From contig CAAFUS010000002.1 of NCBI GenBank assembly GCA_900766265.1, forward strand, positions 1 to 64,000: 64,000 nt of DNA, in the 5' to 3' direction. Every line of letters begins with the position of its first letter. Positions within the stretch are counted from its first letter, which is position 1. Of the stretch, positions 1 to 8,266 are shown piece after piece. The notes beneath the pieces were generated by a model. It was not told the origin of the DNA and searched no databases. It saw only the letters and a program-made list of their open reading frames with translations. The DNA is from Pseudomonadaceae bacterium. Its GTDB lineage: Bacteria; Pseudomonadota; Gammaproteobacteria; Pseudomonadales; Pseudomonadaceae. The position numbers and the translations under genes were made by a program.

Positions 1-11
1 CTTGATTCAGT

Positions 12-22
12 TGTTAAAGAGC
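12..22 (-). promoter_or_regulatory. boxA antitermination site of an rRNA operon leader
   Basis: On the minus strand these bases read GCTCTTTAACA, the core of the rRNA boxA element that binds NusB/NusE for antitermination. In gammaproteobacterial rRNA operons this element sits just before the 16S gene. The 16S gene must therefore lie to the left of the window, transcribed leftward. No coding sequence is supportable in 1-393. Confidence 0.85.
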
Positions 23-59
23 GTTTCGATCAAGTCTTTCGTCTCAACCGAGGCCGCGC

Positions 60-87
60 ATTCTACAGCAGCCTTTCTTGCTGTCAA
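60..87 (-). promoter_or_regulatory. rRNA operon promoter, most proximal of three
   Basis: Minus strand: -35 TTGACA (82-87), 16-base spacer, -10 TAGAAT (60-65), followed by a GC-rich discriminator. It is the closest of three like-spaced promoters to the boxA element and the off-window 16S gene. Confidence 0.7.
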
Positions 88-163
88 GCTGTTTTTCGAA
101 AATCTCTTTTCTACTCAACCACTTGCCGCCTTCGATCTCAGCGATCTCGTCAGCGGGAGGCGA

Positions 164-191
164 ATCATACAGCGACCAGAATCGCTGTCAA
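164..191 (-). promoter_or_regulatory. rRNA operon promoter, middle of three
   Basis: Minus strand: -35 TTGACA (186-191), 16-base spacer, -10 TATGAT (164-169). Same geometry as the flanking promoters, about 104 bases upstream of the proximal one. Confidence 0.7.
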
Positions 192-362
192 CCACCTCGT
201 GAACCTTTTCGATCGAACCGACCGAAACACGGTAGCGGGCAAACCCGCCGCCAACCAGCACTCCACCAACAGGTCTCGCACCGATCTACCAGTCTAACCA
301 AAACTTATAACCCTATGATTTGCATCAGGTTTTTGTTCAGCTTCGCGCTGGAAGTGGGGCGC

Positions 363-390
363 ATTATAGGGGCCTGAAAGCGCACGTCAA
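363..390 (-). promoter_or_regulatory. rRNA operon promoter, distal of three
   Basis: Minus strand: -35 TTGACG (385-390), 16-base spacer, perfect -10 TATAAT (363-368), then GCGC, a discriminator typical of stringently controlled rRNA promoters. It lies three bases beyond the end of msrQ, so the rrn promoter region abuts that gene. Confidence 0.75.
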
Positions 391-393
391 CAA

Positions 394-1017
394 TTAAATT
401 CCAGTCTTCTCCGAAACCGCTTTCCTTGCGCGCCACCGCCCGAGCGCACCGGAAACGACTGGCATGCGAAGAGCCAGCAGGATGACGGCAAGGGCCGCAT
501 AGAGCGCCCAACGCTCAGCATCCGAACGAACAACCCAGAGCATATGTAGCAGCGCCAACAGCAGGACCGGATATACCAGACGATGCAGCTGCTTCCAGCG
601 TTTGCCCAGTCGCCGCATGCTCCATCGATTGGATGTCAGGGCGAGGGCTAGAAGCCCGACGAAAGCTAGCGAACCAACCAGGATGTAGGGGCGCTCGATT
701 ATCTCCCCTGGCAACCGGGCTACTTCCAGACCGAGAATAAAGAACAGGTAGCCACCCAGATGCAGCGACGCATAGGCAAAGGTCCAAAGGCCAAGTTGCC
801 GCCTGATGGACGCCCAACCCGACCAGCCTGAGGCTCTCTGCAGAGGCGTCAGCGCAAGCGTGAGCAGAAGCAGCACCAATGCGCCCTGCCCCAGCCGATC
901 CACAAGCACCTTGCCGGGATCGGGCCCCAGTGCAAACGCCCATGCCTGGTACAGCCAATACAAGGGCACGCTTGCAGCCCCGAGAAATACAGGCAGTCGC
1001 CACCACCAATAGCGCAT
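394..1017 (-). CDS. msrQ: MsrQ, heme-binding membrane subunit of the periplasmic methionine sulfoxide reductase
   Basis: 207 residues, an integral inner-membrane cytochrome of the ferric reductase-like (YedZ) family. It passes electrons from the respiratory chain to MsrP, which repairs oxidised methionines in periplasmic proteins. About six hydrophobic segments span the protein, and conserved histidines for heme binding are visible (near YASLHLGGY and KQLHRLVY). Its ATG shares one base with the TGA stop of msrP (TGATG), so the two are translationally coupled. It is the last gene of the leftward pssA-msrP-msrQ group and ends next to the rrn promoters. Confidence 0.93.
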   Translation of the reverse strand: MRYWWWRLPVFLGAASVPLYWLYQAWAFALGPDPGKVLVDRLGQGALVLLLLTLALTPLQRASGWSGWASIRRQLGLWTFAYASLHLGGYLFFILGLEVARLPGEIIERPYILVGSLAFVGLLALALTSNRWSMRRLGKRWKQLHRLVYPVLLLALLHMLWVVRSDAERWALYAALAVILLALRMPVVSGALGRWRARKAVSEKTGI

Positions 1018-2021
1018 CAGTAGTTCGCCCTGAGGTCTAGCCCAGTGTAGAGGCTCGCCACCTGCTCACCATAGCCGTTGAACAATTGCGTCTCGCGCAC
1101 GTTGGGCGAGAACAGGCTGCCCGGCAGCCGTCGTTCCCTCGCCTGCGACCAGCGAGGATGCGACACCTGCGGGTTCACGTTGGCGTAGAAGCCATACTCC
1201 TCCGGGGCCATCGACTGCCAGGTCGTGGAGGGCTGCTGCTCAACGAAGCTGATCCTCACGATGGACTTGATGCTCTTGAAGCCGTACTTCCAGGGCACGA
1301 CGAGTCGCAGAGGCGCACCGTTCTGACTGGGAAGGACCCGTCCGTACATGCCGACAGCCATGAGCGTCAACGGGTGCATCGCCTCATCCATTCGCAGCCC
1401 TTCGACATAGGGCCAAGCGATCAGCGAAAAGCGGGACTTCATACCAGGCATCTGTTCTGGACGTGCCAGCGTCTCGAATCGCACATACCGGGCAGCCGAG
1501 GTCGGCTCGAGGCGCCTGATCATGTCGGCGAGCGGCACACCCAACCAGGGAATAACCATGGACCACGCCTCCACGCAGCGCAATCGGTAGATGCGCTCCT
1601 GTAGCCCGTGGGGCCTCATCAGATCTACGAGCGAATAGCGCCCGGGCTGCTTGACTGCACCGTCGACCATCACCGTCCAGGGCTCGGTTTCGAGCATCGG
1701 TGCGTGCCGCGCCGGATCGCCCTTGTCTGGGCCGAATTCGTAGAAGTTGTTGTACTGGGTGGCATCGGCGAACGGGGTGATGGCATCCCCTTCGGCGACC
1801 TCGGAATCCCATTGGGCATCCTTCAGTTTGTCGCCGAACCAGCCAGGCGCAACTGCAGGCGTGACCTTCGGATAGCGATCAGCGCCCTGCACACTCGGCA
1901 CGGCCAGCGTGACCGCAGCGGCAAAGCCGCTCTTCAACAAACGCCGGCGGTCTAGATAAACCGCCTCCGGGGTGACTTCGGACTCACGACAATCGCCGGG
2001 TGTAGGGTTCTTGATCAGCAT
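1017..2021 (-). CDS. msrP: MsrP, molybdopterin catalytic subunit of periplasmic methionine sulfoxide reductase
   Basis: 334 residues. Reduces methionine sulfoxide in periplasmic proteins, using molybdopterin and electrons from MsrQ. The start is set at the MLIKNPTPGDC methionine because it matches the family N-terminus and a GGAG motif lies about 8 bases upstream; an in-frame ATG five codons earlier is possible but less likely. A twin-arginine signal (DRRRLLKSGF, residues 24-33) indicates folded export by Tat. The likely molybdenum-ligating cysteine is residue 149 in RLRCVEAW. The rest is an oxidoreductase molybdopterin-binding domain of normal length. Confidence 0.95.
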   Translation of the reverse strand: MLIKNPTPGDCRESEVTPEAVYLDRRRLLKSGFAAAVTLAVPSVQGADRYPKVTPAVAPGWFGDKLKDAQWDSEVAEGDAITPFADATQYNNFYEFGPDKGDPARHAPMLETEPWTVMVDGAVKQPGRYSLVDLMRPHGLQERIYRLRCVEAWSMVIPWLGVPLADMIRRLEPTSAARYVRFETLARPEQMPGMKSRFSLIAWPYVEGLRMDEAMHPLTLMAVGMYGRVLPSQNGAPLRLVVPWKYGFKSIKSIVRISFVEQQPSTTWQSMAPEEYGFYANVNPQVSHPRWSQARERRLPGSLFSPNVRETQLFNGYGEQVASLYTGLDLRANY

Positions 2022-2078
2022 CGCCGGGCTCCGCATCGGATCGAGGAAGAACGATCATGCGCGGAGCCTGCGAAAAAG

Positions 2079-2918
2079 TCAGCTTTCGACGCGGGTGCGG
2101 CGACGACGCAACTGCATGAGGTATTGGACCGGCCCCGACACTGCATAGGCCAGGAAGATCAGCAGCAGGATGCGCGGCGGATCGCTGAACACCACAGCGA
2201 AGACCAGCACCACTACGAGGATGGCAACGAAAGGCACCCGCCCTTTGAGGTCCAGGTCCTTGAAACTGTAATACTTGATATTGCTGACCATCAGCAGTCC
2301 TGCGGCCGCAACGATCAGAGCGAACAACATGACCGCCACCAGCGGCAGATCCCCGCCTCCGATACCCGGGTCGTCGAGCGCCCAGATCGCCCAGACCGAG
2401 CCAGCCACAACACCGGCAGCGGCAGGACTGGCCAACCCAATGAACCAGCGCTTGTCAACCTTGCCTATCTGCGTATTGAAACGCGCCAGACGCAGGGCCG
2501 CGCAGGCGACATAGATGAAGGCCACCGTCAGGCCAACGTTGTTCAGTTCCGACAATGCCCACTCGTAGGCCAACACTGCGGGCGCCAGGCCGAACGCAAC
2601 CATGTCCGACAGCGAGTCATATTCGGCCCCGAACGCGCTCTGGGTATTGGTCAGACGGGCGACGCGTCCATCGAGGCTGTCGAGCACCATCGCCACGAAA
2701 ACGGTTGCCGCCGCCACGTAGAAGTTGCCGTTGACGGCATTGATGATGGAGAAAAATCCAGCGAACAGGTTCGCCGTGGTGAACAGGTTCGGTAACAGGT
2801 AGATGCCGCGATGACGAACCTTGCGACCTTCAGCGTCCTGGATTTCTTCCACATGCTCGTCGATCGGCAACAGGCTCTCTTCGACTGGCTTGTTAGGCTC
2901 TTCGGGGTGGTCGCTCAT
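2079..2918 (-). CDS. pssA: PssA, CDP-diacylglycerol--serine O-phosphatidyltransferase
   Basis: 279 residues. Makes phosphatidylserine, the precursor of phosphatidylethanolamine, in the inner membrane. The CDP-alcohol phosphotransferase signature is complete: D80, D83-G84, A87-R88, G97, D101 and D105. The charged N-terminus of about 38 residues precedes several membrane helices, as in the integral-membrane type of PssA used by pseudomonads. A promoter with an extended -10 lies upstream, after the ilvC terminator, so pssA-msrP-msrQ is probably one transcript. Confidence 0.94.
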   Translation of the reverse strand: MSDHPEEPNKPVEESLLPIDEHVEEIQDAEGRKVRHRGIYLLPNLFTTANLFAGFFSIINAVNGNFYVAAATVFVAMVLDSLDGRVARLTNTQSAFGAEYDSLSDMVAFGLAPAVLAYEWALSELNNVGLTVAFIYVACAALRLARFNTQIGKVDKRWFIGLASPAAAGVVAGSVWAIWALDDPGIGGGDLPLVAVMLFALIVAAAGLLMVSNIKYYSFKDLDLKGRVPFVAILVVVLVFAVVFSDPPRILLLIFLAYAVSGPVQYLMQLRRRRTRVES

Positions 2919-2996
2919 GCGCAGTACCTTACACAGCAGGTTCGTAATTTCGACAGACCCTGGCCAAGGGGGTTCAGCCCTGCGCCAGCGTTGCGC

Positions 2997-3005
2997 TTTA
3001 TACCA
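2997..3005 (-). promoter_or_regulatory. extended -10 promoter element for pssA
   Basis: Minus strand reads TGGTATAAA (TGN followed by a TATAAA hexamer), an extended -10. It lies about 80 bases before the pssA start and just downstream of the ilvC terminator. No good -35 accompanies it, which is common for extended -10 promoters. Confidence 0.45.
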
Positions 3006-3021
3006 GAACCCATGGATGAAA

Positions 3022-3046
3022 CAAAAAACGCGGCCGAAGCCGCGTT
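3022..3046 (-). terminator. Rho-independent terminator of ilvC
   Basis: Minus strand: perfect stem ACGCGGC / GCCGCGT with a TTCG tetraloop followed by six T residues. It lies just past the ilvC stop and separates the ilv operon from pssA. Confidence 0.9.
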
Positions 3047-3065
3047 CACTCAGAGCCGGACCTTA

Positions 3066-4082
3066 TCAGTTCTTGCTCTTGTCGACGATTTTGTTGGCGG
3101 CGATCCACGGCATCATGGCCCGCAGCTTCTCCCCGACCACTTCGATGCCATGGGCGGCGTTGTTACGGCGGTAAGCGGTCATCGACGGATAGTTCGACGC
3201 GCCCTCGGTGATGAACATCTTGGCGTACTCACCGTTCTGGATACGCTTGAGTGCGTTGCGCATCGCGGCACGGGATTCGGCGTTGATGACCTCCGGCCCG
3301 GTGACGTATTCGCCGTACTCGGCGTTGTTGGAGATCGAGTAGTTCATGTTGGCGATGCCGCCTTCGAACATTAGATCGACGATCAGCTTAAGCTCGTGCA
3401 GGCACTCGAAGTAGGCCATTTCCGGCGCGTAGCCTGCTTCGACGAGGGTCTCGAAACCGGCCTTCACCAGCTCGACGCAACCACCGCAGAGCACGGCCTG
3501 CTCACCGAACAGGTCGGTTTCGGTTTCGTCCTTGAAGGTGGTTTCGATGATGCCGGTACGACCACCGCCCACGCCGCAGGCGTACGACAGCGCGACGTTC
3601 TTGGCATTGCCCGACGCATCCTGGTAGATCGCGACGAGGTCAGGGATACCGCCGCCACGGACGAACTCGGAACGCACGGTGTGGCCCGGAGCCTTCGGCG
3701 CGATCATGATCACGTCGAGATCACCGCGCGGCACGACCTGGTTGTAGTGGATAGAGAAGCCGTGGGCGAAAGCCAGGGTTGCGCCCTTCTTCAGGTTCGG
3801 CTCGATCTCTTCCTTGTACAGGCGCCCCTGGAATTCATCGGGGGTGAGGATCATTACCACGTCGGCGGCAGCGACGGCGGCAGGCACATCGCTGACCTTC
3901 AGGCCATGGGCTTCGGCCTTGGCGATGGAGGACGAGCCCGGACGCAGGCCGACGGTGACGTCGACACCGGAATCCTTCAGGTTGCAAGCGTGCGCATGAC
4001 CCTGGGAACCGTAACCGATGACGGCGACCTTCTTGCCCTGGATGATGGAGAGGTCGCAGTCTTTGTCGTAATAAACTTTCAT
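3066..4082 (-). CDS. ilvC: IlvC, ketol-acid reductoisomerase (NADP+)
   Basis: 338 residues, the short class I length. Converts acetolactate or acetohydroxybutyrate to the dihydroxy acids of valine and isoleucine synthesis, using NADPH and Mg2+. The N-terminal Rossmann motif GYGSQG is at residues 23-28. The all-alpha C-terminal domain carries the metal-binding acidic residues in KDETETDLFGEQAVLCGG and FECLHELKLIVD. It follows ilvH by 39 bases and ends at a strong terminator, so it is the last gene of ilvIHC. Confidence 0.97.
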   Translation of the reverse strand: MKVYYDKDCDLSIIQGKKVAVIGYGSQGHAHACNLKDSGVDVTVGLRPGSSSIAKAEAHGLKVSDVPAAVAAADVVMILTPDEFQGRLYKEEIEPNLKKGATLAFAHGFSIHYNQVVPRGDLDVIMIAPKAPGHTVRSEFVRGGGIPDLVAIYQDASGNAKNVALSYACGVGGGRTGIIETTFKDETETDLFGEQAVLCGGCVELVKAGFETLVEAGYAPEMAYFECLHELKLIVDLMFEGGIANMNYSISNNAEYGEYVTGPEVINAESRAAMRNALKRIQNGEYAKMFITEGASNYPSMTAYRRNNAAHGIEVVGEKLRAMMPWIAANKIVDKSKN

Positions 4083-4121
4083 TGAGTTACCCCTGTTACT
4101 GGCCGGTCAGGCCTTGCTGAA

Positions 4122-4613
4122 TTAGATGCTGAGCACTTTGTCGCCCCGGGAAATCCCGGTGACGCCACTGCGCACGACTTCGAGAATGGAGGCAGTGCCG
4201 ACTGCCTGGATGAAGCTGTCCAGCTTGTCGCTGGTACCGGTCAGCTGGATGGTATAGACGGTGCTGGTGACATCCACGATCTGGCCGCGAAAGATGTCGG
4301 TGGTACGTTTGACCTCGGCACGCTGCGCGCCAGTGGCCTTGACCTTGACCAGCATCAGCTCGCGCTCGATGTGGGCGCTTTCCGACAAGTCCACCAGCTT
4401 GACCACTTCGATTAGCTTGTTGAGATTCTTGGTGATCTGCTCGATAACCTCGTCATGGCCAATCGTGGTCAGCGTCAGGCGCGACAGAGTCGGGTCTTCG
4501 GTAGGAGCGACCGTCAGGCTTTCGATGTTGTAGTTGCGCTGGGAAAACAGCCCGACCACGCGGGACAGGGCACCAGGCTCGTTTTCCATCAGCAGGGAGA
4601 TGATGTGTCTCAT
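4122..4613 (-). CDS. ilvH: IlvH, acetolactate synthase small (regulatory) subunit
   Basis: 163 residues. Regulatory subunit of acetohydroxyacid synthase that confers valine feedback inhibition. An N-terminal ACT domain (about residues 4-75) is followed by the C-terminal domain found in all IlvH proteins. The start at MRHIISLL is chosen because it is universal in the family; the longer open frame upstream lies within ilvI and is not homologous. It begins two bases after the ilvI stop, so the subunits are coupled. Confidence 0.96.
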   Translation of the reverse strand: MRHIISLLMENEPGALSRVVGLFSQRNYNIESLTVAPTEDPTLSRLTLTTIGHDEVIEQITKNLNKLIEVVKLVDLSESAHIERELMLVKVKATGAQRAEVKRTTDIFRGQIVDVTSTVYTIQLTGTSDKLDSFIQAVGTASILEVVRSGVTGISRGDKVLSI

Positions 4614-4615
4614 GT

Positions 4616-6340
4616 TCAGGTGCGCTCCGTCTTGCTCAGCCACATGTCGCGCATCGCGCCGTCTTTGATCTGCATCGGGTAGACGTGCTCGCTGGAATCG
4701 ACCTGGATATCGAGGAACACCAGACGATTCTTCATCGCAAAGGCTTCCTCCATCTTCGGTTTCAGTTCCTTCGGATCGGTGATGCGCATGCCGACATGAC
4801 CGTAGGCCTCGACCAGCTTGACAAAGTCCGGCAGCGATTCCATGTACGAATGCGAATAGCGGCTGTTGTACTGCATGTCCTGCCACTGGCGGACCATGCC
4901 CAGCGCACCGTTGTTGAGGTTGACGATCTTAACCGGCAGGTCGTACTGCAGGCAGGTCGACAGTTCCTGGATGTTCATCTGGATGCTGCCCTCGCCGGTG
5001 ACGCAGGCCACGTCATCATCCGGGAAGTTCAGCTTCACACCCATGGCGGCCGGGAAGCCGAAGCCCATGGTGCCCAGGCCACCGGAATTGATCCAGCGGT
5101 TGGGCTTGTTGTAGCGATAGTACTGGGCGGCGAACATCTGGTGCTGACCGACATCGGAAGTGATGAAGGCGTCGCCGCGGGTGACCTCGCACAGCGTCTC
5201 GATAACCGACTGCGGCTTGATGATCGAGCCGTCGCCCTTGTCGTAGGGGAACATACCGCGACTGCCGCGCCATTCCTCGATCTGCTTCCACCAGCTGGCG
5301 ACTGACTCGGCATTCGGCGACTGGGCGATTTCCTTGACGATCGCGACCATCTCGGTGAGCACGCTGTCGACCGGGCCGACAATCGGGATGTCGGCCTTGA
5401 TGGTTTTGGAGATCGAGGCCGGGTCGATGTCGATATGGATGATCTTCGCGTTCGGGCAGAATTTGGTCGCCCCGTTGATCACCCGGTCATCGAATCGTGC
5501 GCCGACCGCAAGAATCACGTCGGAATGGTGCATGGCCAGGTTGGCGGTGTAGCTGCCATGCATGCCGAGCATGCCGAGGAACTGGCGATCACCGCCAGGG
5601 TAGCCGCCCAGGCCCATCAGCGTGTTAGTGACCGGCAGGTTAAGCATCTGCGCCAGTTCGGTCAGCGGTGCGGAGGCACCGCCCATGATGACGCCGCCAC
5701 CCGAATAAATGATCGGACGCTTGGCGGCCAAGAGCAGCTCGGCAGCCTTGCGAATCTGCCCGGAATGGCCACGCAGCGCAGGACTGTAGGAGCGCAGCTT
5801 GGCTTTCTTCGGGTAGACGTACTCGAATTTCTCGGCCGGGTTGGTCATGTCCTTGGGGATGTCCACGACCACCGGGCCGGGGCGGCCGGACTGGGCTAGG
5901 TAGAACGCCTTCTTCATCACCTCCGGAATCTCGGAGGGATGCTTGATCATGAAGCTGTGCTTAACGATCGGGCGGGAGATACCGATCATGTCGGTTTCCT
6001 GGAAGGCGTCGGTGCCGACCATGTTGCTCGCCACCTGGCCGGAGATCACCACCATCGGGATCGAATCCATGTAGGCGGTGGCGATGCCGGTGATAGCGTT
6101 GGTCGCGCCCGGGCCAGAGGTCACCAGCACCACGCCGGCCTTGCCGGTAGCGCGGGCATAGCCGTCCGCCATGTGGGTGGCGGCCTGCTCGTGGCGTACC
6201 AAGATATGGGTGACTTCCTGTTCCTTGAACAGCGCATCGTAGATGTGCAGCAGGGCACCGCCCGGGTACCCGTAGATGTACTTAACGCCTTCGTCACGCA
6301 GGAAGCGGACGACCATTTCAGCGCCGGATAAGAGTTCCAC
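4616..6340 (-). CDS. ilvI: IlvI/IlvB, acetolactate synthase large (catalytic) subunit
   Basis: 574 residues. Thiamine diphosphate enzyme condensing pyruvate with pyruvate or 2-oxobutyrate, the first common step of branched-chain amino acid synthesis. The catalytic glutamate is in RHEQAATHMADGYARATG. A FAD-binding middle domain is present, and the ThDP motif begins at VTGEGSIQMN and ends near VNLNNGALGMV. First gene of the leftward ilvI-ilvH-ilvC operon. Confidence 0.97.
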   Translation of the reverse strand: MELLSGAEMVVRFLRDEGVKYIYGYPGGALLHIYDALFKEQEVTHILVRHEQAATHMADGYARATGKAGVVLVTSGPGATNAITGIATAYMDSIPMVVISGQVASNMVGTDAFQETDMIGISRPIVKHSFMIKHPSEIPEVMKKAFYLAQSGRPGPVVVDIPKDMTNPAEKFEYVYPKKAKLRSYSPALRGHSGQIRKAAELLLAAKRPIIYSGGGVIMGGASAPLTELAQMLNLPVTNTLMGLGGYPGGDRQFLGMLGMHGSYTANLAMHHSDVILAVGARFDDRVINGATKFCPNAKIIHIDIDPASISKTIKADIPIVGPVDSVLTEMVAIVKEIAQSPNAESVASWWKQIEEWRGSRGMFPYDKGDGSIIKPQSVIETLCEVTRGDAFITSDVGQHQMFAAQYYRYNKPNRWINSGGLGTMGFGFPAAMGVKLNFPDDDVACVTGEGSIQMNIQELSTCLQYDLPVKIVNLNNGALGMVRQWQDMQYNSRYSHSYMESLPDFVKLVEAYGHVGMRITDPKELKPKMEEAFAMKNRLVFLDIQVDSSEHVYPMQIKDGAMRDMWLSKTERT

Positions 6341-6745
6341 GTTTATTCACCTCTGAAACGCCAGATAACCGCCCCGCGTCGGAACGGCCTGAATAGGTTT
6401 ACTGCCAAGCAGAGCATGAGCGACGGGTGGTCGCCGACTACGTCAGCTACTGACTGAGCGAGTATTGGGAAGCCTCCAGAGCTGTTGCGGAGCTTCCCAC
6501 CCAGCGCGAGGTAACGCGTTGCGGGTGTTGCAGGTCGGCGCGGGTGAGCGCCTCATGGTCTGCCGAACAGGCCGCTCGCGGCGATCTGTTCAGAACAGCG
6601 AGCCCTGAATTGTTCGGATTAGAGGCGTTCAAGTCAAGTCTGGCGTGGCTTTTCAACCGCCGCAGCTGTGACGGGCCGCAGGATGTGCCGGGAGGGCTTT
6701 GGGTATAGTAGCCACTTGATTGCCGATCCACAGAAGGGAACCAGC
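6341..6745. other. intergenic region between ilvI and the DUF4124 gene
   Basis: About 400 bases without a supportable gene. On the ilv (minus) side there is an imperfect hairpin at 6467-6498, with arms GGGAAGC/GCTTCCC and TCC/GGA and one bulged base. It has no T tract, so it is not a terminator. A short reading frame at 6447-6731 on the minus strand has no leader-peptide run of branched-chain codons. A TATAGT hexamer at about 6705 could be a -10 for the rightward gene. Confidence 0.4.
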
Positions 6746-7177
6746 ATGCGATTCATGATCCTCACAGGCGGCTTGATGCTCGCCTTGAGCAGCGGGGCCA
6801 TGGCCGGACAGGTGTACAAATGGGTCGATGCCCAGGGCATCACACACTTCAGCGCGCAACCTCCCCAAGGCGCATCGGCAGAGGTCGTCAGCACTCATGT
6901 GGCACCACCACGCGCCAGCGAGCCCTCCCTCCCGACACCCTCGCCGACGTCCTCACCGGATCAGGCCACCCTCGATCGCCAGGTTCGCCAGCAGGTTGCA
7001 GCCGAGGACGCGGAGCGTGCCCGTTACTGCAATAACATACGCACCAATCTGGCCCAGCTGAAGAACAACCCGCGCGTGCGTGTCGAAGACGGCGGAGAAA
7101 TGCGGCGCCTGGGAGAAGAGGAGCGCCAGGCCCGAATCAGCGAAACCACGAAAGCGATCAGCGAAAACTGCCAATAG
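6746..7177 (+). CDS. secreted DUF4124 domain protein
   Basis: 143 residues. A signal peptide ends near AMA at residue 20. The DUF4124 core follows (QVYKWVDAQGITHFSAQPPQGA), a small beta domain common in pseudomonad periplasmic proteins of unknown function. A proline/serine linker leads to a charged, probably helical C-terminus rich in arginine and glutamate. The start is the ATG with AGAAGGGA about 8 bases upstream; an in-frame upstream extension lacks a signal peptide. It converges with yqcC. Function is not known. Confidence 0.85.
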   Translation: MRFMILTGGLMLALSSGAMAGQVYKWVDAQGITHFSAQPPQGASAEVVSTHVAPPRASEPSLPTPSPTSSPDQATLDRQVRQQVAAEDAERARYCNNIRTNLAQLKNNPRVRVEDGGEMRRLGEEERQARISETTKAISENCQ

Positions 7178-7183
7178 CAGGCG

Positions 7184-7513
7184 TTACTCGACCTGCATGA
7201 TCAGCCGATCGAAATCGGCCAATGCTCCGATCAGAGCAGCCACTTCCAGTGGCTGCTGCCGATAGACCTCCTCAGCCATCTCCTTGATGCCCGACACCTT
7301 CGGTAGGGGCTGGCCCTGCTCGAGAATCAGCTTCATGCGCGGCAGGAAGATCCACTGCAGCCACTCCTCGAGCCGCAGCGTGTCGACACAGAACGGCTCC
7401 GGACTGGCCAGCGCATCGGCTGCCGGAGGCACGGACGGCCACAAGCCCAGCAGACGCAGTTCGCGCTCGATCAACAGCAACTGATCGGCGATCGACCCGA
7501 TTCTCGCGTCCAT
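7184..7513 (-). CDS. YqcC family protein
   Basis: 109 residues, matching the small all-helical YqcC (DUF446) family by its length and the LEEWLQWIFLPRM segment. In other gammaproteobacteria yqcC sits beside a pseudouridine synthase gene; that partner is absent here. Its start overlaps the stop of lpoP, so the two are probably co-transcribed. Its biochemical role is unknown. Confidence 0.85.
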   Translation of the reverse strand: MDARIGSIADQLLLIERELRLLGLWPSVPPAADALASPEPFCVDTLRLEEWLQWIFLPRMKLILEQGQPLPKVSGIKEMAEEVYRQQPLEVAALIGALADFDRLIMQVE

Positions 7514-8244
7514 CAGAGACTGACCCGTGCACGCTCACGGGCCTGCGCGGCGCCCGCGGCATCACCTTGCCGCTCACGGGCCTGGGCGATCAGCTCCCAC
7601 AGACTCGCCTGTAAGGTGGCTCGCCCTCCGGCGTAGCTCAGGGCCCGACGCGAAAGCTGCTCGGCCTGGGGGGCATCGCCTTGAGCCAGGCGCACCTGGG
7701 CCAGGCGATAGAGTACCTGCGGTTCACGCGGAGCGATCCGCTGGGCACGCTCCAAGCTCGAGGCGGCGCCGTTGAAGTCACCGTTCCCCTGCTGTTGCTG
7801 GGCGGTCGTCAGCAACGCCAGCACGGGGCCGTCGAGCTGCTCGTCGGCCGCCAGCCCGCCGGAAGTAGTCGAAGGGATACCGGTGGGCGCAGCAGGTTGC
7901 GGCGCTGTGATCGGAGCAGGCGGCGGGGTCCATTGCCCTGCCGGGGGCACCGGGGCGGAAGGCGCGCTGACGGAGCCGTTGAAGGGTACATCAGGGGCGG
8001 CGAAGGTCAGAGGGGCTGAACTGTCGCCGGGAACCATCACCATCACACCGGAATCCCCGGCCGGGGTGCTCGGCTGCGAAGCGCCGGGCGGCGGCACGGC
8101 GGCCACTGCGGGCCGACGCGCCGAACTCTGCTCGGAAACCGGAGCGCCGGCGTCGACCACGGGGATCGAACCCCTGTCGACAGTGGCACAGCCCTGGGCC
8201 AACGCGGCGAAGATCGCCACCACCATCCACTGCTTATTCACCAT
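7513..8244 (-). CDS. lpoP: LpoP-type TPR outer-membrane lipoprotein, likely PBP1b activator
   Basis: 243 residues. The lipobox is LAQGC with cysteine 19, so the mature protein is a lipoprotein. A long Pro/Ala/Ser-rich linker (about residues 25-130) is followed by a C-terminal tetratricopeptide domain (about 135-240). In Pseudomonas the TPR lipoprotein LpoP encoded next to the PBP1b gene activates that synthase; the adjacent mrcB, only 22 bases upstream on the same strand, and the linker-plus-TPR architecture fit this. The functional assignment rests on context and family knowledge. Confidence 0.8.
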   Translation of the reverse strand: MVNKQWMVVAIFAALAQGCATVDRGSIPVVDAGAPVSEQSSARRPAVAAVPPPGASQPSTPAGDSGVMVMVPGDSSAPLTFAAPDVPFNGSVSAPSAPVPPAGQWTPPPAPITAPQPAAPTGIPSTTSGGLAADEQLDGPVLALLTTAQQQQGNGDFNGAASSLERAQRIAPREPQVLYRLAQVRLAQGDAPQAEQLSRRALSYAGGRATLQASLWELIAQARERQGDAAGAAQARERARVSL

Positions 8245-8266
8245 CCACCTCTCTCCAATGCACCCA

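Noticed and set aside
6447..6731. 94-codon minus-strand frame before ilvI, considered as an attenuator leader peptide
   Set aside because: It has no cluster of Leu, Val or Ile codons, and no terminator follows.
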